This document shows, one piece after another, positions 1 through 7,646 of a stretch of 44,535 nt of DNA. The position numbers and the translations under genes were made by a program. Source of the DNA: Zetaproteobacteria bacterium. GTDB taxonomy: Bacteria > Pseudomonadota > Zetaproteobacteria > Mariprofundales > Mariprofundaceae. The notes beneath the pieces were generated by a model. That model made no database searches. It was not told the DNA's origin and saw only the letters and a list, made by a program, of their open reading frames with translations. The stretch lies in NCBI GenBank assembly GCA_002753275.1, contig PEAA01000013.1, positions 1 through 44,535 on the forward strand, read 5' to 3'. Position 1 is the stretch's first letter; each line of letters opens with the position of its first letter.

Positions 1-43
1 TCACAGTTCAAATAAAAATCATTAACTTATAAAGAACAACCTG

Positions 44-200
44 CAACTACCTCGCTGCAGGGCGGCGAACATTAGCGACTCACAAAACCTTGTCAACTAC
101 TTTGTTACACCTCTGTGACATTATCATCAGCAACCAAAATCACCAACTCCCCTGTCACAGGGCGGCGAACTCTAACCGCAAATTCTGCCGTGGCAACTAT
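44..200. repeat. Degenerate 50-bp-period tandem repeat tract
   Basis: The heptamer CAACTAC, or a one-base variant, starts at 44, 94, 144 and 194, an exact 50-bp spacing. Units 1 and 3 also share the 12-mer AGGGCGGCGAAC at 59-70 and 159-170; over 28 columns (43-70 against 143-170) I count 21 identities. Unit 2 (94-120) is more decayed, and unit 4 keeps only the heptamer, which overlaps the stop codon of the neighbouring gene. Read on the minus strand the core begins GTTCGCCGCCCTG and contains a short inverted repeat (CCCTGT/ACAGGG). Nothing comparable is visible in 1-43. Function is unknown: it could be an intergenic repeat family, or a decayed array whose remainder lies left of the window. 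Confidence 0.55.
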
Positions 201-826
201 TATTTTTGAGAAGGGTGTTGATTTAATAAAAAGTCGTTTTTCAACGCTTCATACTCCATAGAGAAAATCCCCAAAGATCGCGCCAACTCCAGCAAAACAA
301 TTTCCGATGTTTGGGTAAGATACCCCTCCGCAACGGCCACTTCAAACAGCTGTTTATAGATTTTTTTACGCAATGTTTTATCAACAAAAGCCGTTCGAAA
401 GGCCTTCGCATCCTCATAAATATCGGATTCATCGCTCGCATTAAAAAAATGCGCAATGGCATCATCAAAGACGACCAGCTCTTCTCCGCCCAAATGCATT
501 GCAATCGAATCTCGAACATACTGCTTTGCCAACGACTCCTTCGCCAAACCACCTTCACCATGCATGCGCACGACTTTGCCCAACATTGTTGTAACCAAAG
601 CGATAAAAATCTCTCCCTGCTCCTTGCTATATTTTGACAGCGGATTTTTATCTGATGCGGAAACCCAATGCATCACAGTAAATCCAATCATCGCTCCAAC
701 CGCCGCACCAAAAAGTAAACCAAAAATTCCACCATAAACTGCAACGCCTATCCCGGTACCAAAGATAAAACCAACCAACCCGCCATAGAGTGCATACCTT
801 CTTTTATGCATAAACGCTCCCGTCAC
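200..826 (-). CDS. Membrane-anchored TerB-like (DjlA N-terminal-like) protein lacking a J domain
   Basis: This is a 208-residue protein. Residues about 10-55 form a glycine-zipper-rich membrane hairpin (many GG/GxxxG pairs). Residues about 65-200 resemble the all-helical TerB-like region found in the N-terminal half of DjlA co-chaperones, including the typical pattern of a helix with 'AVAEGYLT' followed by 'ELARSLGIF'. DjlA continues with a DnaJ domain; here the protein stops after that region, and no HPD motif follows. The first start is GTG at 826 with GAGGG about nine bases upstream; ATG at 811, preceded by GGGAG at five bases, is an equally good start (203 aa). It is divergent from the lipoprotein gene at 928. 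Its role is inferred only as a membrane stress or envelope-associated protein. Confidence 0.6.
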   Translation of the reverse strand: MTGAFMHKRRYALYGGLVGFIFGTGIGVAVYGGIFGLLFGAAVGAMIGFTVMHWVSASDKNPLSKYSKEQGEIFIALVTTMLGKVVRMHGEGGLAKESLAKQYVRDSIAMHLGGEELVVFDDAIAHFFNASDESDIYEDAKAFRTAFVDKTLRKKIYKQLFEVAVAEGYLTQTSEIVLLELARSLGIFSMEYEALKNDFLLNQHPSQK

Positions 827-927
827 TTTAAAAAACCCTCAATTAAATCATCTAGAAATTTCCACCAAACCACCCTAGAGTACCTAAGCGTAAACATTTC
901 ATCCAGTAGAATGTATAGCGAGGAATC

Positions 928-1599
928 ATGAAATACCCGAGTATAATTTTTATCACGATTGCCACGATAATGCTGTTTTTCTCAGGCTGTGGCTTGCAAA
1001 GTGTAACGCACACACAAGCTTCCATTGAAAAGCCCAAGCATGCCAAGCCTAATCATACCAAGGCTGCCAAACGCCCGCCCAGCATGAAAAAAAATGACAC
1101 GATCTCTCTTGCTGTCATTGGTGAACATGCCTTTACAGGGCGACCGAGCACTCCGATCTACTTCTTCTACAGCACCGACATCAATTTGGCAAAGATTCAA
1201 AAAAAGGCCCTTCACACAATACTCAAACAACAATTTCCGCACATCATCGACAAAGGTAATCAATCACAGATATTAACTGAAATTACGGATTTCTCTTATA
1301 AATGGCCTGCGCTTAGCTTAACATCTAATGCGGTCGTAAGCTTCACCCTCACCATTCAACTCAAAACCAATGAAGGGCTTCACTTCACCAAGGCCTATCG
1401 CATCGATGAATACGAAGGGAAAGAGCATAAACTATTTCTAACAGACCCTCTGTCAGAGGCGATCAGCGATACGCTTGAAAACAGTTCAAATGAACGGTCG
1501 CAACTGGTCTCTCAAGCAACATTTGAGGCTTTACAGCTACTGTTATCCGAACACATGGATGAAATCCTCACACCTTTCAATGAATCTAAAAAGCAATAA
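928..1599 (+). CDS. Predicted lipoprotein, possibly YajG-like
   Basis: A 223-residue protein with a hydrophobic signal ending in FFSGC, so lipidation is expected at Cys21. A Lys/Pro/His-rich linker (about 25-55) follows, then a globular domain. The layout (short 'isoactive' N-terminal strand, helix ending in a pair of Gln residues, a hydrophobic strand pair, 'KAYRIDEYEG' and a long C-terminal helix) resembles YajG-type lipoproteins, but I do not recognise it firmly. GAGGA six bases before the ATG supports the start. It is a single-gene transcription unit on the plus strand, converging on tRNA-Arg. No terminator is obvious after the stop codon. Confidence 0.6.
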   Translation: MKYPSIIFITIATIMLFFSGCGLQSVTHTQASIEKPKHAKPNHTKAAKRPPSMKKNDTISLAVIGEHAFTGRPSTPIYFFYSTDINLAKIQKKALHTILKQQFPHIIDKGNQSQILTEITDFSYKWPALSLTSNAVVSFTLTIQLKTNEGLHFTKAYRIDEYEGKEHKLFLTDPLSEAISDTLENSSNERSQLVSQATFEALQLLLSEHMDEILTPFNESKKQ

Positions 1600-1625
1600 A
1601 TATTAAGCCCTTGCACATTTGCTAA

Positions 1626-1700
1626 TGGTGCTCCCGGCAGGAATCGAACCTGCACCTAAGTCTTAGGAGGACCTTGTTGTATCCATTCAACTACGGGAGC
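1626..1700 (-). tRNA. tRNA-Arg (anticodon CCT)
   Basis: Read on the minus strand, the acceptor stem GCTCCCG pairs with CGGGAGC. The T arm contains GGTTCGATTCC. The anticodon stem AGGTC/GACTT encloses the loop CTCCTAA, giving anticodon CCT (Arg, AGG codons). Discriminator A and an encoded CCA end at 1626. The gene lies 41 bp after the quinone-oxidoreductase-like gene on the same strand. I see no strong promoter of its own, so it may be read from the upstream genes. Confidence 0.95.
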
Positions 1701-1741
1701 ATACGCCAAGCGTAACTCAAATCTGCATCGTACGCAGTGAT

Positions 1742-2764
1742 TTAATTTTCATCTGAAAGATCTGCCACGATCTCCAAAACAATTTTACCTACCATACCAC
1801 CAGCTTCAATTTTTTGATGCGCCTTGGCAGCCTCTTGCAAAGGTAATACCTCATCGACAAAAATACTCAATTGACCTGCTTCAAAAAACTGCGCGCATTG
1901 ATCTAAAATATCCCCCTGATGCAGCGCCGCATCGGTCAATCCATACACCATCGGTGTCAGCATTAACTCTTGGGTGAATGTAACATTTTTAAGACGCAAG
2001 CTTTTCCAATCGAGCGATTCCGGTGCCTGTAAGATCGTCACCACATGGCCATAAAAACGAATCGCAGCAAGGGATTCATGAAGCGCATCACCACCTACCG
2101 TATCAAAAATAAGATCAACACCTTCACCTTGACTCCACGCCATTACCACATCAACAACTTGATCATTCTTATAGTTAATCACGCAATCTGCGCCTAACTC
2201 TGTTGCAAATGCTGACTTTTCATCACAACTTACCGTCGTTGCAACTTGCGCACCTGCAATTTTTGCCAATTGAATCGCCACATGGCCAACACCACCAGCA
2301 CCACCCAAGATAAGAACCCGTTGACCCTCGCGAAGTTGCCCACGATCAAAAAGCGACTCCCACGCAGTAATTAAAACCAACGGACTCGCCGCAGCCTCAA
2401 CAAAGCTTAGGCATTTTGGTTTTTCAGCCAAATAGTCGACATCAACCAAGGTGTATTCAGCATAATTACCGCTATTTTCCTGCCCAAGACCGCCAAAACA
2501 ATAATAGACTTCATCCCCTACCTGGAATCCATCCACCAAGGATCCAACAGATTCAATAATTCCAGCGCCATCACACCCAAGCACAGCGGGGAATGCGGCA
2601 TCGAAACAGAGCCCTCGACTGCGTAATTTTGTATCAATGGGATTCACGCCTGCCGCCATAACACGCACCAACACTTGATGCTCCCCAACCACAACGGGCT
2701 TTGCTACCTCCACAAATTGCAACACATCATTGGAACCACACTCGTATATTTGCACTGCGCGCAT
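1742..2764 (-). CDS. NAD(P)H:quinone oxidoreductase-like MDR family protein
   Basis: A medium-chain dehydrogenase/reductase of 340 residues. The N-terminal GroES-like half contains 'AGVNPIDTKLRSRG'; the Rossmann half contains the nucleotide-binding glycine motif 'GGAGGVGHVAIQLAK'. The cysteines that bind structural or catalytic zinc in alcohol dehydrogenases are absent, which fits the QOR/crotonase-type subgroup reducing quinones or enals with NADPH. An in-frame ATG at 2788 overlaps the stop of the upstream SulP gene. I prefer the ATG at 2764 because AAGGAG lies six bases before it and the protein then begins with the typical 'MRAVQI'. It is probably co-transcribed with sulP. The exact substrate is unknown. 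Confidence 0.85.
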   Translation of the reverse strand: MRAVQIYECGSNDVLQFVEVAKPVVVGEHQVLVRVMAAGVNPIDTKLRSRGLCFDAAFPAVLGCDGAGIIESVGSLVDGFQVGDEVYYCFGGLGQENSGNYAEYTLVDVDYLAEKPKCLSFVEAAASPLVLITAWESLFDRGQLREGQRVLILGGAGGVGHVAIQLAKIAGAQVATTVSCDEKSAFATELGADCVINYKNDQVVDVVMAWSQGEGVDLIFDTVGGDALHESLAAIRFYGHVVTILQAPESLDWKSLRLKNVTFTQELMLTPMVYGLTDAALHQGDILDQCAQFFEAGQLSIFVDEVLPLQEAAKAHQKIEAGGMVGKIVLEIVADLSDEN

Positions 2765-2787
2765 ATTGATCTCCTTCGTTCTATTCA

Positions 2788-4314
2788 TTATGCCAAACGA
2801 TCATCCGCCACATGATAATGTGGATCCTCTTGAATATTAACTTCAACCAAGTCACCCGCCTTGTCCAAAAGTTCACGACACTCCGGGGTTAAATGACGCA
2901 AGTGCAACCGTTTCCCTAACTGCGTATATCGTTCCGCCAAACTATCAATCGCTTCAATCGCCGAGTGATCGGCAACCCGTGATTCAGCAAAATCAATCAT
3001 CACATTCTCTGGATCACCAGTCACATCAAACAGAGCATGAAAACCATCAACAGAGGCAAAAAAGAGCGGGCCACGCACGCGGTAGACCTTGGTCGCATCG
3101 AACATTTCGGTTGTCGCTGAAATATGTTTGGCATGATTCCAAGCAAAAACCAACGCAGAGGCGATAACGCCCACCACAACAGCAATGGCCAAATCTGTAA
3201 AGACCGTAACCACCGCCACCAAAATCCCGACAAAAGAGTCAGTTGGAGGAATTTTATTCAAAAGTTGAAAACTTCCCCACTCAAAGGTTCCCAGCACCAC
3301 CATAAACATCACACCAACCAATGCTGCAATAGGGATCATCTCAATGAGGGGAGATGCAAAAAGAATAAAACTTAACAAAAATAGGGCCGCTGCAATCCCC
3401 GACAAATTTCGCAAACCACCTGAGCTGATATTGATCATACTTTGCCCAATCATAGCACAACCACCCATGCCACCAAAAAAACCTGTCACAACATTGGATG
3501 CCCCTTGCCCAATACAGATCCGATTGCCACGCCCGCGTGTTTGCGTCATCTCATCAATCACACGCATGGTTAACAACGACTCAATCAATCCAATCAAGGC
3601 CAAAATCACCGCATACGGAAAAATGATCTCCAGAGTCTCCAGATTCAAAGGAACCTCTGGCAAATGAAAAGGAGGCAATCCACCACCAATCTGCGCTACA
3701 TCTCCAACAGTTTTGGTATCAAGACCTACAAAAATAACCACCGCGGATACCGTAACAATGGCGACCAGCCCTGATGGAATAGCACGCGTCAATTTTGGCC
3801 AAAAATACATAATAAACATCGTGGCAGCCACCAAACCAAGCATCAATAAAAGTTGATTCATCGGCAGCCAGTTCACAGAACCGTCGATCGATTCAACTTG
3901 AAAATGGGGAAGTTGCGCCAAAAAAATCACCATCGCCAATCCATTGACAAAGCCAAGCATCACCGGATGCGGCACCATACGAATAAATTTTCCTAATTTT
4001 AAAAGCCCTGCCAACACTTGCAGCACACCCATCAGCACAACTGTCGCAAAAAGATACTCCACGCCATGTTCGGCAACCAATGCCACCATCACCACCGCTA
4101 AGGCGCCTGTTGCACCCGAAATCATCCCGGGTCTTCCACCAATCAACGAAGTAATTAAACCCACCATACAGGCAGCATAAAGACCCACCAATGGATGAAC
4201 CCCCGCCACAAAGGCAAAAGCAACCGCTTCCGGCACCAAAGCCAATGCGACAGTTAAGCCTGAAAGTAGATCATCCTTAGCATGCGCAGCATGCTGGTAG
4301 TAAAGCGTAAACAT
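2788..4314 (-). CDS. SulP family inorganic anion permease with STAS domain
   Basis: A 508-residue inner-membrane transporter. About the first 390 residues are hydrophobic, with the family's '[17 protein letters not shown]' first-helix region and a '[15 protein letters not shown]' segment. The last ~110 residues form a cytoplasmic STAS domain (core strand '[19 protein letters not shown]'). SulP members move sulfate, bicarbonate or dicarboxylates; the sequence alone does not decide which. GGAG seven bases before the ATG supports the start. The neighbouring CysZ-type gene (5266-5973) makes sulfate a reasonable guess, while bicarbonate uptake (BicA/DauA-like) would suit an autotroph. Confidence 0.9.
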   Translation of the reverse strand: MFTLYYQHAAHAKDDLLSGLTVALALVPEAVAFAFVAGVHPLVGLYAACMVGLITSLIGGRPGMISGATGALAVVMVALVAEHGVEYLFATVVLMGVLQVLAGLLKLGKFIRMVPHPVMLGFVNGLAMVIFLAQLPHFQVESIDGSVNWLPMNQLLLMLGLVAATMFIMYFWPKLTRAIPSGLVAIVTVSAVVIFVGLDTKTVGDVAQIGGGLPPFHLPEVPLNLETLEIIFPYAVILALIGLIESLLTMRVIDEMTQTRGRGNRICIGQGASNVVTGFFGGMGGCAMIGQSMINISSGGLRNLSGIAAALFLLSFILFASPLIEMIPIAALVGVMFMVVLGTFEWGSFQLLNKIPPTDSFVGILVAVVTVFTDLAIAVVVGVIASALVFAWNHAKHISATTEMFDATKVYRVRGPLFFASVDGFHALFDVTGDPENVMIDFAESRVADHSAIEAIDSLAERYTQLGKRLHLRHLTPECRELLDKAGDLVEVNIQEDPHYHVADDRLA

Positions 4315-4366
4315 CGATTCTCCAAAATGATTCCCTCTGAACCATTTGACACTATTGTCATTTTAA

Positions 4367-5269
4367 TTATTGATACTCTATCTCTTGATAGCCTGCAGAT
4401 GCGATCGACTCAAGCGCAACTTTTGTTCGTCTCAGTCGTGCAATGGTCAACGCGCCGCCCCAAACACAGCCCGAGTCCAAGCCTAACACATGCGGCTGAT
4501 TATCCACCAAACCTCGAGCCGCCCAATGGCCATAAACAACACGGCACTCCTGCCTCCATACCGGCTTAAGCGAAAGTGAAAACCACGGTTTATCCCCTCG
4601 CCGACCACTACCCGAGCGATTTCCCCAATCAAAGATAGCATCCTGGTTACAACTGCGTGCCCGCGTCATCACCGCCGTTGTAAAAAGCAGATGATCCAAT
4701 CGTACTTTAGAGCCATCTTTATTAGGAAAGGCTTTCCCTTGAATTGCCATACAAAAAGCACCCCAATCATCTGAGCGTAAGACAGCTTCCACTTCAGCAG
4801 CCCGCGCCAATGATGTTTGCAAATTCCATCGAGGGTGAAGCCCCGCATGAACCATACACCATCCACTTATCGCATCAAAATGCATCAATGGGCGATGTCT
4901 CAACCAATGAATCAACTGATCAGCATCGGGTTCTTTTAATACCTCTTGGCAATTATCCTTATGATGAAGGTGTGAACCCGGTTGCGCCAATTGCAGCAGA
5001 TGTAAATCATGATTACCAAGAACCACAATCGATGCATGCTCAATCGACATTAAAAAGCGCAGCACTTGCGCCGATTTGGGGCCACGGTTGACCAAATCAC
5101 CGACCACCCATAACTTATCAACACGATCATCAAATTTCACTTGATCCAGCGCACGACGCAATTCGTTATAACACCCCTGAATATCGCCTACGGCATAAAT
5201 ACGCCCTTTTGTCCCTAGCGAAGAGGCTTCTTTAGGGAGGATCCCTTTGACAACATGGATCGGCTTCAT
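4367..5269 (-). CDS. apaH: Bis(5'-nucleosyl)-tetraphosphatase, symmetrical
   Basis: A calcineurin-type metallophosphatase that hydrolyses Ap4A to two ADP. From the ATG at 5269 the protein is 300 residues (E. coli ApaH about 280). Metal-site motifs appear in order: GDIQG (28-32), GDLVNRGP (57-64) and GNHD (85-88), followed by the ApaH-typical 'HAGLHP' and 'YGHWAARGL' segments. The open frame extends further upstream, but the ATG at 5269 overlaps the stop of the CysZ-type gene as ATGA and starts just before the conserved domain, so it is preferred. It begins with about 20 extra residues relative to E. coli ApaH. Translational coupling to the preceding gene is likely. Confidence 0.92.
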   Translation of the reverse strand: MKPIHVVKGILPKEASSLGTKGRIYAVGDIQGCYNELRRALDQVKFDDRVDKLWVVGDLVNRGPKSAQVLRFLMSIEHASIVVLGNHDLHLLQLAQPGSHLHHKDNCQEVLKEPDADQLIHWLRHRPLMHFDAISGWCMVHAGLHPRWNLQTSLARAAEVEAVLRSDDWGAFCMAIQGKAFPNKDGSKVRLDHLLFTTAVMTRARSCNQDAIFDWGNRSGSGRRGDKPWFSLSLKPVWRQECRVVYGHWAARGLVDNQPHVLGLDSGCVWGGALTIARLRRTKVALESIASAGYQEIEYQ

Positions 5270-5979
5270 TGTTCTTTCTCTTGCAATGTCAACCCGACCA
5301 CAGCTGCAGGTAGCACCATGATATTCAAAACAGGTAGCAGTAGCATCAACATTGCTAATCCTCCAAATCCAAGCCAAAAAAATGGCGCCCTTTTCATTGC
5401 TTGTTCTCGCTGCTGAAAAGACCAATTTCTCCGCGTTGCCAAGGTGTCCATCAATTCAAAGTTTAGATAACGAATGCCCCCATAGAGCCAACATGCTGTA
5501 GCAATCAATGGACCTAAAATAGGCAGGAGCAAACAGAACATTCCGATTACGCCCCAAACTATCAGCATCGCCAAGGGTCGAACAGTATTGATTGCAGAAT
5601 TGACAACCAATGAAAATGTTGTTGATGATGACGGAGGTAACACAATACCTGCAATCGTTGCCGTTTCGTCACACAATTGGTCAAGCCAAGGCGCCGTAAC
5701 AATTGAACCCAATGTTGTAAAACTCAATCCTCCCACCAACAGCGCAACCATCATCGCCAATCCCGTAACCAACCAAGAGAACATCTGCCAAAACCAACCC
5801 TCACCATTTGGCAACCATTGCATCAATAAATAATCAAAGAACTGAAAGCTTCCAACGACCACAAAACCCATAAGAAGAAATAAAATCAAAAACATGCGCA
5901 CAACAATTGAACGCAATGGCGCATGCTTAAATAACCACCATACACCCTGCCATAAACGCAAAACTCCATTCATATTCAC
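5266..5979 (-). CDS. EI24/CysZ family inner-membrane protein
   Basis: A 237-residue polytopic membrane protein with several long hydrophobic segments and the EI24/CysZ family pattern ('TAPWLDQLCDE' following the second helix pair, and 'YGGIRYLNFELMDTLATRR' near the third). CysZ in enterobacteria mediates sulfate uptake for cysteine synthesis; other family members are uncharacterised, so the specific name is not asserted. The frame opens with GTG at 5979, but the ATG at 5973 has AGGG seven bases upstream and may be the true start. Its stop overlaps the apaH start (ATGA). The SulP permease two genes downstream strengthens a sulfate or anion role, as inference. Confidence 0.75.
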   Translation of the reverse strand: MNMNGVLRLWQGVWWLFKHAPLRSIVVRMFLILFLLMGFVVVGSFQFFDYLLMQWLPNGEGWFWQMFSWLVTGLAMMVALLVGGLSFTTLGSIVTAPWLDQLCDETATIAGIVLPPSSSTTFSLVVNSAINTVRPLAMLIVWGVIGMFCLLLPILGPLIATACWLYGGIRYLNFELMDTLATRRNWSFQQREQAMKRAPFFWLGFGGLAMLMLLLPVLNIMVLPAAVVGLTLQEKEQ

Positions 5980-6027
5980 ACCCTATCTCTCAGATAAAAA
6001 TCGGCACCTCATTAGAAAGTATAAGAA

Positions 6028-6432
6028 CTATCCCAAATCATGAATATTTTTAAAACGAATAATTTTTCTACGATTAAATTTATCGGGTCTTTTCAACGGG
6101 GCGGGTGCTGTTAAGGCACGGAATTTACGCTGCTCTTCTACGATTGCACGCTGTTCAATACTGGTTGTACTCTCGTCATACAATGCCTGTGCCAACGCTG
6201 CCGAACCGCGCTGATCTGACAAATTCAATACGGCTACATCCCAAACCATCTGGCCTTTACGCACCACAACACGGTCTCCAACATGCAGTAATTTGGCCGG
6301 CTTACAACGAACCCCATTCACATCAACATGGCCGGACTTGACGGCTTCAGCCGCCAAATTGCGCTGTTTAAAAAAACGCGCAGCCCACAACCATTTATCA
6401 ATGCGAACATCCATTCCGTTTTCCCTGCTCAC
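6028..6432 (-). CDS. hslR: S4-domain RNA-binding heat-shock protein 15
   Basis: A small basic protein (134 residues from GTG, 128 from ATG at 6414). It begins with a canonical S4 RNA-binding motif ('RIDKWLWAARFFKQR', then 'SGHVDVNGVR' and 'VGDRVVVRKG') and ends with a basic tail, as in HslR/Hsp15. HslR recognises stalled 50S subunits carrying peptidyl-tRNA and helps recycle them. The GTG start overlaps the mshG stop (GTGA); the ATG six codons later has AGGGA seven bases upstream and is a good alternative. Its position directly behind mshG implies co-transcription with the pilus genes, which is unexpected functionally. Confidence 0.9.
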   Translation of the reverse strand: MSRENGMDVRIDKWLWAARFFKQRNLAAEAVKSGHVDVNGVRCKPAKLLHVGDRVVVRKGQMVWDVAVLNLSDQRGSAALAQALYDESTTSIEQRAIVEEQRKFRALTAPAPLKRPDKFNRRKIIRFKNIHDLG

Positions 6433-7646
6433 TTATGGTGCATCATCGTGGCACCCAGATCCCAAATAGGCAAAAAGATCCCAAAAGCAAGCATCGTAAC
6501 TAAAACACCCATCACTGCGATCAAAATAGGTTCAATCTGCTCGGCAAGGCTCTTAATTTCATAATCAACATCGCGTTCGTAAAGCTCGGCAATATCTGTC
6601 ATCAACCCACTAATATCCCCTGTCTGTTCCCCTATTGCGATCATTTGTAAAACCGCCGGCGTAAAAACATTGGCACTTTTTGCTGCTGTGGAAAGATGTT
6701 CCCCCCGCTCAATCCCCACCCGCATCGACTCAATTCGCACCAACATAAAGCTATTATCCACCACCATTCCAATCATGCTCAAACCTTGCACCATTGGAAT
6801 ACCACTGTTGTATGACATGGCCATGCCCCGGGCAAATCGAGCCAATGACGCTTTAAAAATAATTTTCCCAATGACGGGGATTTTCAGCTTCATCGAATCC
6901 CACTGATATCGTCCGGCCTCGGTTGAAATCCAGTAGCGCACAGCAACAATAGCAAGTCCAATTACCGCAAACATCCATGGCCAATAAGCGAGTGTCCAAT
7001 CTGAAGTGGACACCAAAATTTGCGTCATTAAAGGCAATTCCGCATTAAACCCTGCAAAAACATTGGCAAAAGCGGGGATGACAAACATATTCACCACCAA
7101 CAACGCCATCGCAATCGCAATCATCACAAACATGGGATAGCGCAATGCAGAAGATATGCGTGTTTTCATATCTTTCTCAAAAATCAAATGGTCATAGAGC
7201 GCCAAAAAGATAGCATCTAAGTTCCCTGTCATCTCACCCATTTTCACCATGTGAATAAAAATAGAAGAAAAGACGCGCGGATGCTCTCGCATCGCCATGG
7301 AGAGCTCTTGTCCACTATCCAAACTTTTACGCAATGATTGTAACACATCGATAAAGGCCGCATGTTCAATCGACTTCTGCAACGCCTCAAGCGCACTGAT
7401 AATAGGCACACCAGCCTTCAACATGGTGTGCAATTGCCGGCAAAACAGAATCAGTTCCATCACTGGAACCGGATCTTTAAAATAAATGGGCGTGTTTTTG
7501 GCACGGTACTTATCTCGGTAAATTTGAATAGGGGTGATGCCTCGCATTTGCAATTGTTCAACAACATCGGCGATGCCGTCTGCCTCTAAAACACCTTTGT
7601 GTAATTGCCGATGACCATCTCGACCACGGTATGTATAAATTGACAT
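6429..7646 (-). CDS. mshG: MSHA pilus inner-membrane platform protein
   Basis: A 405-residue member of the T2SF/PilC/GspF family, the polytopic inner-membrane platform on which the assembly ATPase acts. Two T2SF repeats are visible: one around residues 70-190 ('LILFCRQLHTMLKAGVP', 'GEMTGNLDAIF') and one around 270-395 ('ARFARGMAMSYNSGIP', 'GEQTGDISGLM'). Each is followed by long hydrophobic helices. ATG at 7646 follows the mshE stop directly (TAAATG), so the two are coupled. It is the last recognisable pilus gene of the cluster. Confidence 0.93.
   Translation of the reverse strand: MSIYTYRGRDGHRQLHKGVLEADGIADVVEQLQMRGITPIQIYRDKYRAKNTPIYFKDPVPVMELILFCRQLHTMLKAGVPIISALEALQKSIEHAAFIDVLQSLRKSLDSGQELSMAMREHPRVFSSIFIHMVKMGEMTGNLDAIFLALYDHLIFEKDMKTRISSALRYPMFVMIAIAMALLVVNMFVIPAFANVFAGFNAELPLMTQILVSTSDWTLAYWPWMFAVIGLAIVAVRYWISTEAGRYQWDSMKLKIPVIGKIIFKASLARFARGMAMSYNSGIPMVQGLSMIGMVVDNSFMLVRIESMRVGIERGEHLSTAAKSANVFTPAVLQMIAIGEQTGDISGLMTDIAELYERDVDYEIKSLAEQIEPILIAVMGVLVTMLAFGIFLPIWDLGATMMHHK

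Noticed and set aside
1-199. Displaced J domain downstream of the TerB-like gene
   Set aside because: No frame of useful length and no HPD motif in these bases; the sequence left of position 1 cannot be seen.
44-200. Functional CRISPR array
   Set aside because: Only two good units and one poor unit exist, spacing would leave ~22-bp spacers, and there are no cas genes in the window. Reported as a degenerate repeat tract instead.
5270-5425. N-terminal extension of ApaH by 52 residues
   Set aside because: The extension overlaps the CysZ-type gene, and the ATG at 5269 gives the normal family start with an ATGA junction.
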